Part shown: piece by piece, positions 18,823 through 26,589 of the stretch | How positions within the stretch are numbered: the stretch's first letter is position 1 | How the letters are laid out: the number at the start of each line of letters is the position of its first letter | Origin: Candidatus Enterenecus merdae | GTDB taxonomy: Bacteria > Bacillota > Clostridia > Oscillospirales > Oscillospiraceae | Assembly (NCBI GenBank): GCA_018716385.1 | Contig: DVJZ01000026.1 | Span: 62,001 to 126,000, forward strand | Reading direction: 5' to 3' | DNA length: 64,000 bases | The notes under the pieces: model-generated | Told to the model about the DNA's origin: nothing | The model's input: only the letters and a program-made list of their open reading frames with translations | The model's database searches: none | Translations under genes and position numbers: made by a program

Positions 18823-20955
18823 CTACCACGTCACCCCATGGTCGGCCAGCACCCGGTAGTAGTCCTGCTGGATGATCTGCTTGGCATAGGTGTACTTGGC
18901 CTGGACCAGCTGGGTCACAGCCCTCACATAGCCCTCGTCCACCGTCACGCCCGGGTTGGGGGTAAAGGTGCCGGTGGACGCCTCATAGGTGCCCGCCGCG
19001 GTGATCCAGCTGTTGCCAAAGCCGGTGTTGGCAAACACCACCAAGGGCATACAGGTGGAGACCTGATCCACCTCATAGTTGGTGGCGAAGACGTCCCGGC
19101 CGGAATACAGGCGGGAGTCATAGTCCAGGCCAAACAGGTTGCAGAGGGTGGGCACGATGTCGATGGACGAGCAGGGGGTGTCCACCTCCACGGGCTCCTC
19201 GATGGCTGCCGACCACATGATGAGGGTGTTGCGGTAGCGGGAGGTGTCCCGCTCGGTATCGCTCATCCCCCGCAGCTCGTTGTAGTAGTCCACCTCCCCG
19301 GCGGCCATCTGATAGGGATAGTGGTCCGAGGTGAGCACGATGAGGGTGTCGTCGGCGATGCCCGCCCGTTCCAGCCGGCCCACCAGGTCGGCCATGGCCG
19401 CCTCCAGCTCCAGGTTGCAGGCGATGTAGGCCTGCACCTGCTCGGAGGCGTCGGGATAGGCGGCCTGGGCCTCCGCCTGGTGCTTGCGGGCCATGGCGTT
19501 GGCCGACCAATAGTAGTTGCAGTGGCCGCTCACCGTCATATAGTAGGCGTGGAAGGGAGTGCCGTTCTCCACATAGTCCTGGATATAGCTATCCGCCGTG
19601 GCCTGGATCATCTCCAGATCGGACTTGGGCCAGACGGTGGGGTCGTCGGTGGCCAGCACCAGGCCGTTGCCGATGCCGTGGTAGTCATAGCCCAGGTTGG
19701 TGTGGGTCTGGTCCCGGCCGTAGTAGTTGTAGGTGTGGTTGTGCCAAGCCGGGACATTGTACCCCAGCTTGGCAAACTGCCGGGCCAGGGAGATGGGCAT
19801 ATCCTTATCCTTGCTGGCCCCAAAGGCGGTCTGGCTGCCAAACCAGTTGGGGATGAGCCCCGTCATCACCGCGAACTCCCCGCCGGAGGTGGATTGGGTC
19901 CAGTTGGGCTGGTAGTAGTTCTGGAATACGAACCCCTCATGGGAGAGCCGGTACAGGGTGGGGGTGAGCTCCTGGCTGATCAGGTAGGGGGAGAAGGCCT
20001 CGGCGGTGATCAGGATCAGGTTCTTGCCCTGGAACATACCGGTGTACTGGTTCTGCTGGGATGGGGTCAGCCCGCCCAGATACTGGTGCAGGGCCTTTAG
20101 GTTGCTGTCACTGGCGGAGGCGGCCAGGGCGGCAAAATCGATGTCCAGCGCGTTGTCCCCATAGACCGTCGGCTGGCTGGCAGCGCCGGAGGGATCGGCT
20201 TCCGGCGAGGCCGAGCCGCCGGGCAGCAGGTCCGGGTGGAGCTCTGGCAGGGGAGCCTCAGGCTGGCCAAACAGGGCGTACTCCAGCTCCAGCCGAAGGG
20301 CGCTCACCAGCCCGAACTGGGGGATGGCGGTGTTGGCGGTGAAGTCGTAGGTGTAATAGCTGCCCGCGCCCCCCAGGGAGGAGATGAGGAAGGCGGCCAG
20401 CTGGCACGCCACCATCCCCCCCGCCAGCAGGCCCCGGACCAGGGCGGTCTGCCCCTCCTGGGGCACGATGGCCCTGCCCAGCAGGCAGTAGGCGACCAGG
20501 GGCAGGAAGGCCAACAGGAGGAAGGGGAGGATGCCCAGCAGCACATCCCAGATGGTGGAGGCAAAGTTGCCCACCACATCCCCGGCCATCCCGCCCATAA
20601 AGGTCAGCCCATAGTAGACCCCGAACATGCTCCGGCAGCCCCGCTCCACGCACAGGATCGCCCCGCCCAAAGCCACCAAGACACCCCCGGCCACCCGGGC
20701 CGCCCGGCGCCAGGGCAGCAGGTCCAGCACCAGGAAGAGGGCCAGGCCAGCGGCCACGGAGAACAGGAAGATGCGAATCAGCGCTGGGGTAAAGAAGGGG
20801 GTCCCCCGGTCAAACAGGCGCAGCAGCAACTCGTGATAGAGCACCGTCACCGGAAAGAACAGCAGGGATAGCAGCGGCTTGCCGCCCTCCCTCCAGCTGC
20901 GGCTAGTGGGGCGGCCAGCCGGACTGCCCGGTTGCAGGTATCTGGGTTGGCGCAT
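18823..20955 (-). CDS. LTA synthase-like membrane sulfatase-family protein
   Basis: A 710-residue protein with about five N-terminal membrane helices (within residues 27-200) and an extracellular alkaline-phosphatase/sulfatase domain from about 310. The nucleophile region reads TQSTSGGEFAVMTG, where a threonine is expected to take the phosphoglycerol group. WHNHTYNYYGRD and LTSDHYPY carry the metal-binding residues of the family. LtaS-type enzymes polymerise glycerol phosphate from phosphatidylglycerol; relatives transfer phosphoglycerol to other glycans. The protein is longer than LtaS (about 650). Its promoter has helically phased direct repeats upstream. Confidence 0.85.
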   Translation of the reverse strand: MRQPRYLQPGSPAGRPTSRSWREGGKPLLSLLFFPVTVLYHELLLRLFDRGTPFFTPALIRIFLFSVAAGLALFLVLDLLPWRRAARVAGGVLVALGGAILCVERGCRSMFGVYYGLTFMGGMAGDVVGNFASTIWDVLLGILPFLLLAFLPLVAYCLLGRAIVPQEGQTALVRGLLAGGMVACQLAAFLISSLGGAGSYYTYDFTANTAIPQFGLVSALRLELEYALFGQPEAPLPELHPDLLPGGSASPEADPSGAASQPTVYGDNALDIDFAALAASASDSNLKALHQYLGGLTPSQQNQYTGMFQGKNLILITAEAFSPYLISQELTPTLYRLSHEGFVFQNYYQPNWTQSTSGGEFAVMTGLIPNWFGSQTAFGASKDKDMPISLARQFAKLGYNVPAWHNHTYNYYGRDQTHTNLGYDYHGIGNGLVLATDDPTVWPKSDLEMIQATADSYIQDYVENGTPFHAYYMTVSGHCNYYWSANAMARKHQAEAQAAYPDASEQVQAYIACNLELEAAMADLVGRLERAGIADDTLIVLTSDHYPYQMAAGEVDYYNELRGMSDTERDTSRYRNTLIMWSAAIEEPVEVDTPCSSIDIVPTLCNLFGLDYDSRLYSGRDVFATNYEVDQVSTCMPLVVFANTGFGNSWITAAGTYEASTGTFTPNPGVTVDEGYVRAVTQLVQAKYTYAKQIIQQDYYRVLADHGVTW

Positions 20956-21039
20956 CAGGATCCCTCCGTCTTTGCCTCATAGTAAAACACTCGGCCGCCT
21001 GCCAGGGCAGACGGCGCTTTATGTCAACAAGTTTGTTTT

Positions 21040-21068
21040 ATCTTACCACAGCCCTCATGGGATTTCAA
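21040..21068 (-). promoter_or_regulatory. Promoter of the LtaS-like gene
   Basis: On the minus strand TTGAAA, 17-base spacer, TAAGAT, about 85 bases ahead of the start codon. Confidence 0.6.
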
Positions 21069-21122
21069 TGACAAAACGATGACAATGCGATGACAGGTAC
21101 AATCTTAAGAAAACCATAAGAA
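21068..21122 (-). promoter_or_regulatory. Phased direct repeats upstream of the LtaS-like promoter
   Basis: On the minus strand TGTCAT occurs three times at exact 11-base steps (plus-strand ATGACA at 21068, 21079, 21090). TTCTTA occurs twice, also 11 bases apart (TAAGAA at 21106 and 21117). Spacing by one helical turn just upstream of a -35 box is the layout of OmpR-family response regulator sites. The rest of 20956-21278 holds no gene. Confidence 0.5.
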
Positions 21123-21278
21123 ATGTCCCCGATCACCCTATATACGCCCCAGAGGGGCAAATGGCTGCGGGGGTGGGAGGGCGGGTGCAAAAATCCGCCC
21201 CGTTTGTGTCGGGGCGGGCGGAAAACGCTTGCGCCCCCGGCAGGCCAGTTTGCCGGGGACGCGTTTAGACAGTCGGGT

Positions 21279-22058
21279 TCAGCCCAGTTCCCCTGGGCAG
21301 AAGGACTCTGGCGGCAGCAGCTCGCTAAAGGCCACCAGGGCCTCGTCAAACCCGCCCGGGTCATAGGCGGGAGTGGGGCTCTCCAGCCAGTTGGTGGGCC
21401 GGCCCAGACCCAGCGGCAGCGAGGCCACCAGGGACAGCCGCTCCCCGGGAGCCCGCTCCTCCACCAAGCTGCCCGCGTGCAGCTCGGCAATCTGCCGGGC
21501 CAGGGGCAACTCCCAGCCCTGGGCCAGCTCCTCCTCACCGGGGGCGGCCAGCCGCTGGAGCGGCTCCTCCCCCGGGCGGGCCGGCCCCGGCCCGCGCACG
21601 GTGAAGCAGGCGCTGTCCTCCTGCTGAGTCAGGGTGAGGCTCACCTCTCCCCCCGGCCGGGCGACTGCAGCCACCAGGGCCAGCACCATCTGCTCGGCCA
21701 GGGCCTGGTCCACATGCGCCAGCAGCCGCTCCGGCCCCTGGTAGCTCAAGCTCACCCCCGCCCCGCCCAGCACCCCTCGGGCCCGGGCGGCCAGCTCGGC
21801 GCTCCACGGCCCCAGGTCCACCGGCGCAGGGAAGGCACGGATCTCATCCTCGTCGGTCAGGCGGTCGAGCAGTTCCATCTGCCCCACCGCCCGCAGCATC
21901 CGGCAGATGCTCTGGTTGAGTATCGCCAGATAGGCCCCGGCCTTTTCTCCAGTGGCCGTCCGCTCCAACATCTGGCTGGCCGCGGTCAGGTTGGAAAGCT
22001 GTATGCGCAGCCGTGCGGCCACCCCGGCCACGCTGGCCGCCAGTGTCTCTCGATCCAT
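21279..22058 (-). CDS. Degenerate histidine kinase-like protein
   Basis: A 259-residue soluble protein laid out like a histidine kinase core: a two-helix dimerisation segment (about 5-70), then an ATPase-like domain. The phospho-acceptor histidine is missing, since the place where HE(L/I)RNPL is expected reads RLRIQLSNL. The N-box asparagine is also absent (LALVAAVA). A weak G2-like stretch, GWELPLARQIAELHAG, remains. It has no membrane segment. It may be a Spo0B-like or adaptor protein, or a pseudokinase. It is probably monocistronic, with a TACAAT -10 near 22089-22094. Confidence 0.6.
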   Translation of the reverse strand: MDRETLAASVAGVAARLRIQLSNLTAASQMLERTATGEKAGAYLAILNQSICRMLRAVGQMELLDRLTDEDEIRAFPAPVDLGPWSAELAARARGVLGGAGVSLSYQGPERLLAHVDQALAEQMVLALVAAVARPGGEVSLTLTQQEDSACFTVRGPGPARPGEEPLQRLAAPGEEELAQGWELPLARQIAELHAGSLVEERAPGERLSLVASLPLGLGRPTNWLESPTPAYDPGGFDEALVAFSELLPPESFCPGELG

Positions 22059-22198
22059 TCCATCTGCCCCCTATCCCATCTCTCTATATTGTATGCGCGG
22101 CGGCACGCAGGCTACCATGGAAAAATCTGTGCGCCTCTCGGCCCCCAGTTTACCAGATTTTTCGCCCCTTCACAAGCCGGAAAACATCCCCAAGCCCG

Positions 22199-23032
22199 TC
22201 AGGCTCCCTCCGGCGCGTCCAGCAGGGCGGCTACCTCCGCCAGGGGATTGGGGGCATACTGCTCCAGCCGCCCCTCATCCATGGCCTGGGACAGGGCCGG
22301 ATCCAGCGGCAGCTTGGCCAGCACCGGCAAGGACAGCTGGGCCCCCAGCGCATCAATGGTGCTCTGCCCAAAGATGGGGTGGCGGGCGCCGCAGTCGGGG
22401 CACTGGAAGTAGCTGTAATTCTCCACCAGCCCCAGCACCGGAACCTTCATCATCTCGGCCATCCGCACCGCCTTTGTGACGATCATGCCAACCAGGGTCT
22501 GGGGGGCGGTGACCACGATGGCCCCGTCCACCGGCAGGGACTGGAACACCGTCAGGGGTACGTCTCCCGTCCCAGGGGGCATATCCACGAACAGGTAGTC
22601 CAGCTCCCCCCATACCACGTCGGTCCAGAACTGCCGCACCGCGTTGGCCACCACCGGGCCGCGCCACACCACCGGGTCGGTCTCCTGCTGGGTGAGCAGG
22701 TTCAGGCTCATCAGCTTCACCCCACCCCCGCTCACCGCGGGGATCAGGCCCTCCTCCCCGCCGGTGGCCCGGGTGTGCACCCCAAAGGCCCGGGGCACCG
22801 AGGGGCCGGTGATGTCCGCGTCCAGCACGCCCACCCGCTTCCCCCGGGCGGCCATGGCCGCGGCCAGGGAACAGGTGACGGTGGACTTGCCCACGCCCCC
22901 CTTGCCGCTGGCCACCGCCACCACCTTTTTGATGTGGGAGGCCGCGTTGGCCGGCCTGCGCAGATCCTGGGGCGCGCGCCGCTCCCCGCAGCTTGCGCCG
23001 CAGGAGCCGCACTCATTGCTGCATTGACTCAT
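22199..23032 (-). CDS. mrp: Mrp/NBP35 family iron-sulfur cluster carrier ATPase
   Basis: A 277-residue P-loop ATPase that assembles or carries Fe-S clusters. The deviant Walker A GKGGVGKS lies at 43-50 and the switch region VDMPPGTGD further on. The CPDC pair near residue 205 is the dimer-bridging cluster site. The N-terminus adds a cysteine-rich patch (C4, C8, C11, C15) like eukaryotic Nbp35, which binds a second cluster. This suits an anaerobe with many Fe-S enzymes such as the PFOR in this window. The start follows AAAGGAAG. Confidence 0.93.
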   Translation of the reverse strand: MSQCSNECGSCGASCGERRAPQDLRRPANAASHIKKVVAVASGKGGVGKSTVTCSLAAAMAARGKRVGVLDADITGPSVPRAFGVHTRATGGEEGLIPAVSGGGVKLMSLNLLTQQETDPVVWRGPVVANAVRQFWTDVVWGELDYLFVDMPPGTGDVPLTVFQSLPVDGAIVVTAPQTLVGMIVTKAVRMAEMMKVPVLGLVENYSYFQCPDCGARHPIFGQSTIDALGAQLSLPVLAKLPLDPALSQAMDEGRLEQYAPNPLAEVAALLDAPEGA

Positions 23033-23091
23033 GTTATGCGCTTCCTTTCAGCCCCGCCAGGCCAATGGCCTGTGGGAAAATTTTTTGATGA

Positions 23092-23114
23092 AATACCTTG
23101 ACAGGCGAGGTATT
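23092..23114. promoter_or_regulatory. Putative PadR operator with overlapping -35
   Basis: AATACCT and AGGTATT form a 7-bp inverted repeat with a 9-base gap. A TTGACA at 23098-23103 lies inside it. The matching -10 is unclear. This is the expected layout for autorepression by the PadR-family protein encoded 200 bases downstream. Confidence 0.4.
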
Positions 23115-23313
23115 CTATGTTACCCTCTCCTCAGAAGTACTTCGGCAGACGATGTATATCCGCCGTGACTGGGAGGGCTGTACAATGCCTGGCATCCCCG
23201 CGGACCGGGTTCCCGGATGGGCTCTGGGCACGCGGCCGCCTTCCCGGCGGGGGCAAGGTCCGGAGGTTTCCGGGACCGGGCCCTGAAACGGCGAGAAGGG
23301 AGGCAGCGCCGCC

Positions 23314-23649
23314 ATGTCCATTTCCGGCGACACCTTGCGCGGGCATACAGACACCATTATTTTAACACAGCTGCTGCGCGCAGACAACTATGGTTATGAG
23401 ATCAACAAAAAGATTCAGCAGCTCACCCACGGGCAGTACGGTCTGAAGGAGGCCACGCTGTACACCGCCTTCAAGCGGCTGGAGCAGAACGGGCTGATCC
23501 GCTCCTACTGGGGGCAGGATGGGCCCGGCGCCCGCCGGCGCTACTATTCCATCACCCAGGAGGGCCGCCGCCGCTGGGAGGAGAACACCCGGGAGTGGGC
23601 GGCCACCCGGGCGCTGCTGGACGCGCTGATTTCCATCGAGGAGGAATGA
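23314..23649 (+). CDS. PadR family transcriptional regulator
   Basis: A 111-residue winged-helix protein. It has the PadR pattern: LRGHTDTIILTQLL, NYGYEINKKI, LKEATLYTAFKRLEQNGLI (recognition helix and wing entry) and a wing ending RRYYSITQEGRRRWEE. The C-terminal helix gives the dimer. It is the first gene of a unit with the HAAS/DUF4097 protein six bases on and PspC after that. PadR-HAAS gene pairs are a known arrangement in Firmicutes, where the regulator represses its own operon. Confidence 0.93.
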   Translation: MSISGDTLRGHTDTIILTQLLRADNYGYEINKKIQQLTHGQYGLKEATLYTAFKRLEQNGLIRSYWGQDGPGARRRYYSITQEGRRRWEENTREWAATRALLDALISIEEE

Positions 23650-23655
23650 GCAAGC

Positions 23656-25128
23656 ATGGAACCGATGAAGCAGAGATTTGTCAACGCTGTGGCCGGCCAA
23701 CTGACCGGCGCACCCCACTCCACCGCCAAGGACGAGCTCATCGAGGAGCTGTCTGACAACCTGTACCGGCGCTATCAGGATCTGGTGGGCGCCGGCCTGG
23801 GCCAGGAGGATGCCTGGCGCCAGGCGATGGACTGTCTGGGGGACACCGGCGAGCTGGTAGAGTACCTCAACGGCCTTCAGCCCGACGAGTCCCTGCCCGA
23901 GCCGGTGGCCCGTCCCGGCCAGGGGGACGGCGGGCAGATGGAGGAACTGCTGAGAAATGTGGAGGAAATGGTCAAGGGCGCGCTGGGCAAGGCCAAGAGC
24001 GCGCTGAAAGACGCCAAGGATCGGGCGGAGGACAGCCTGGGCGTGTCCACCGACGAACTGGCCCGGGAGGCTAAGGAAAAGGTAGGCCAAGCCTTCCGGA
24101 AGGCCAAGGACGCGCTGGAGGGCACCGTCTCGGCCTGGGCCGGTGGCCGCGGGGAGGAGGAAGCGCCCGATCCCGTGCCGCTGGACGGGCCTGTCTGGGC
24201 AAATAAGCTTACGGGGCTGGACGTGCAGGTGGCCGGCGACGTCACCATCCGCCTGAACCAAGGGGAGGACGGGGACGTGGTGATTGGCGGCGATGTGGGG
24301 CGGCTGGAGGCCTTCCGAACCGAGGACGGGGTGCTCACCATCCGGCAGGACAGCCGGACGGCCAGCTCCTTCTTCCTGTTCCGCCGGGGGCTGTATGCCG
24401 CCGACGTCACTCTGGATCTGCCCCGGCGCTGGTGGGACTTCATCCGGGTGTCCACCGCCGCAGGGGACGTGGAGGTGAGCGGTGACGTCCCCCTGGGCCA
24501 ACTGACGATCCAGACCGCCAGCGGAGACCTCTGCGGCCGGCTGCCCCAATGCCAGCAGCTGGAGGTTCGCTCCACCAGCGGAGACGTGGAGTGGGAAGGC
24601 TGCGTGGACACGCTGCGGGTGGAGACGGTCAGCGGCGATGTGCACCTGCGCGGCCAGCTATCCCGGGTGGACCAGATGGTATGCAAGAGCGTCAGCGGCG
24701 ACATAGAGTGGGAGGGGGCCGCCGGCCAGCTCCAGGCAGAGACAGTCAGCGGCGACATCCTGCTCAGCGGCCGCATGGGCCAGGTCCAGGCCTCCAGCAC
24801 GAGCGGCGAGGTGGAGCTGACCGGCCAGGTGGAGCAACCCCGCTGCTCCTCGGCCAGCGGCGGCGTGCGGCTGGAGAGCGGCCAGCTGCCCCGGCGCATG
24901 GAGCTGTCCTCCAAGTCGGGGGACTGTGAGGCCCGCATCCCGGACGACGGCGCCTTCCTCCTCCACTTCAAGACGGCCAGCGGCCGGATCCAGTCCGATT
25001 TCTTCCCCGACGCCAAGGGCGGCCGGAGCAGCACCTTCTCCTACCGCAGGGACGAGGCGGCCGGCCAGGAAGTCCCCGTCTACCGGATCTCCAGCATCAG
25101 CGGCGACCTGCACCTATATCAGTATTGA
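23656..25128 (+). CDS. HAAS-domain protein with amphipathic linker and DUF4097 beta-repeat domain
   Basis: A 490-residue protein in three parts. Residues 1-75 resemble the HAAS (DUF1700) domain found next to PadR regulators. Residues about 95-165 are a charged, alanine/lysine-rich helical segment that looks amphipathic. The rest is a DUF4097-type beta-solenoid with repeated (T/V)SGD turns (for example TASGDL, STSGDV, TVSGDV, SVSGDI). Unlike most HAAS proteins I know, it has no clear membrane helix, so it may be cytosolic or bound peripherally through the linker. It is cotranscribed with padR and pspC, suggesting envelope-stress sensing. No enzyme motif is present. Confidence 0.8.
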   Translation: MEPMKQRFVNAVAGQLTGAPHSTAKDELIEELSDNLYRRYQDLVGAGLGQEDAWRQAMDCLGDTGELVEYLNGLQPDESLPEPVARPGQGDGGQMEELLRNVEEMVKGALGKAKSALKDAKDRAEDSLGVSTDELAREAKEKVGQAFRKAKDALEGTVSAWAGGRGEEEAPDPVPLDGPVWANKLTGLDVQVAGDVTIRLNQGEDGDVVIGGDVGRLEAFRTEDGVLTIRQDSRTASSFFLFRRGLYAADVTLDLPRRWWDFIRVSTAAGDVEVSGDVPLGQLTIQTASGDLCGRLPQCQQLEVRSTSGDVEWEGCVDTLRVETVSGDVHLRGQLSRVDQMVCKSVSGDIEWEGAAGQLQAETVSGDILLSGRMGQVQASSTSGEVELTGQVEQPRCSSASGGVRLESGQLPRRMELSSKSGDCEARIPDDGAFLLHFKTASGRIQSDFFPDAKGGRSSTFSYRRDEAAGQEVPVYRISSISGDLHLYQY

Positions 25129-25262
25129 ACGCGGGGTGGGCCGGGATGCATCCTGCTCTGTGGATTGTTATCGACTCGGCCCTGCTTTACACCCTGTCCG
25201 TATGTTTATCAAGGCGGAAACAGCCAGGTTTCGGATTTCAGGAAGGAAGGCATGATATTCTT

Positions 25263-25463
25263 ATGATGAGACGACTCTATCGCACCACAAGCTCCGACTC
25301 CGTGTTCTGCGGTGTGTGCGGCGGCATCGCCCGGTATCTGGGCCTGGACTCCACTATGGTCCGGGTAGCCACGGTGCTGCTGGTGTTCGTGTTCGGCCTG
25401 TCCCTGTGGGTCTATGTCATCGCAGCCCTGCTCATGCCCAAGGAGAGCGCTCTTTGGAAATGA
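25263..25463 (+). CDS. PspC domain protein
   Basis: A 66-residue protein made almost only of a PspC domain: RLYRTTSSDSVFCGVCGGIARYLG, then one membrane helix (about 38-60). PspC-type proteins act in phage-shock-like membrane stress responses and recruit partners at the membrane. The start at 25263 (or 25266) follows AGGAAGGAAGG by about 12 bases. It is the third gene of the PadR unit. Confidence 0.85.
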   Translation: MMRRLYRTTSSDSVFCGVCGGIARYLGLDSTMVRVATVLLVFVFGLSLWVYVIAALLMPKESALWK

Positions 25464-25478
25464 GCCCGCGGTCAAAAG

Positions 25479-25514
25479 AAAGGCTCCGCTTCCCATGGGA
25501 AGCGGAGCCTTTTC
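25479..25514. terminator. Bidirectional terminator between pspC and the kinase gene
   Basis: A 17-bp perfect stem AAAGGCTCCGCTTCCCA with its complement, followed by T on both strands. Confidence 0.85.
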
Positions 25515-25520
25515 CGATTC

Positions 25521-26438
25521 TCACCCAATGAACTCGTGGAGCAGGGAACCCGCCGGCACCAGCTTTGGGTCGATGGTCTCAAACCAATCGAAGGCGGCCA
25601 CCAGTTCCCGCAGTTCCTGGGTGCGCTGGTTGTCCTCAGGCACCGCCTCCATCAGCGGCCTGGCGTAACAGGCCATCACCGACACCTCGTAGGGCAGGGA
25701 GGAGTCAAAGAGCAGGTGGGCGGTGTGTTTGTAAGGGGAGATATACAACTTCTCCCCCCGGCGCACGTTGTCCCACATGCCCAGCGTGCCCATCACGTCG
25801 GTGCCCCGGAAGTTATAGTCCCGCACCGCCCGCCGGGTCAGGCGCATCCAGGTGCCCTTAAAGCGCAGCGCCGCCCCGTCCAGCACGCTGCTGCGGGCGG
25901 AGATATACAGGCGGGTGGCCTCCGGATGGCTTCCGGTGATCTGTGGATTCAGGGCATGAATCCCCTCAAAGATGGCGATCTCGTCCCGGCCCAGCTTCAG
26001 GGGCACCCCCGCGCTGTCATTGCGCATCTGCCGGGCGAACTCGAACTTGGGAATGACGATCTCCTCCCCCCGGGTGAGGCGGGAAAAATGCTCGTTGAGC
26101 AGAGCCAGGTCCATCACCTGGGGGGATTCATAGTCGATCTCCCCCTCGGGCGTGCGGGGGGCAGTGCGGGGGTCCTGGTGGACGAAGTAGTCGTCCATGG
26201 AGATGGTGTGGCTGCCCACCCCCCGGCGCTCCAACTCCCGGCAGATCATCCCCGCCGTGGTGGTCTTGCCCGAACCGGAAGGTCCGGAGAGCAGCACCAC
26301 AGGGCTGTCACCCATCCTGCCGCAGATGAGCTGCGCCGCCGCGCCCACCTTATCCGCAAACTCCCGGTCGCACCGCTGCATATACCCCGACGCGTCCTGG
26401 CGGACGGCCACGTTGATGTCCTCCAGCTGATAGGCCAT
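25521..26438 (-). CDS. Uridine kinase-like nucleoside kinase
   Basis: A 305-residue P-loop kinase of the uridine kinase/phosphoribulokinase family. The Walker A GPSGSGKTT is near residue 53, MDDYFVHQD near 81 (substrate and Mg site) and FEGIHALNP near 150. It is longer than Udk (about 210) and belongs to the larger Firmicutes group whose substrate is often unproven. The start at 26438 follows GGGGGA; a start at 26450 is also possible. It is downstream of mutL on the same strand, 151 bases away. Confidence 0.85.
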   Translation of the reverse strand: MAYQLEDINVAVRQDASGYMQRCDREFADKVGAAAQLICGRMGDSPVVLLSGPSGSGKTTTAGMICRELERRGVGSHTISMDDYFVHQDPRTAPRTPEGEIDYESPQVMDLALLNEHFSRLTRGEEIVIPKFEFARQMRNDSAGVPLKLGRDEIAIFEGIHALNPQITGSHPEATRLYISARSSVLDGAALRFKGTWMRLTRRAVRDYNFRGTDVMGTLGMWDNVRRGEKLYISPYKHTAHLLFDSSLPYEVSVMACYARPLMEAVPEDNQRTQELRELVAAFDWFETIDPKLVPAGSLLHEFIG

Positions 26439-26589
26439 AAAATCCCCCATTCCGCCGCTGTGCACGGCACAAATCAAACCAACCAGATTGCCCACATACA
26501 ACGAATCCGCTCCCGCCTCCGGTTGGTCGGTCAGGGCAAGACGATGGACAATCCCGGCCCCCGTGTGAGGCGGCCCACGGACCGTTCCC

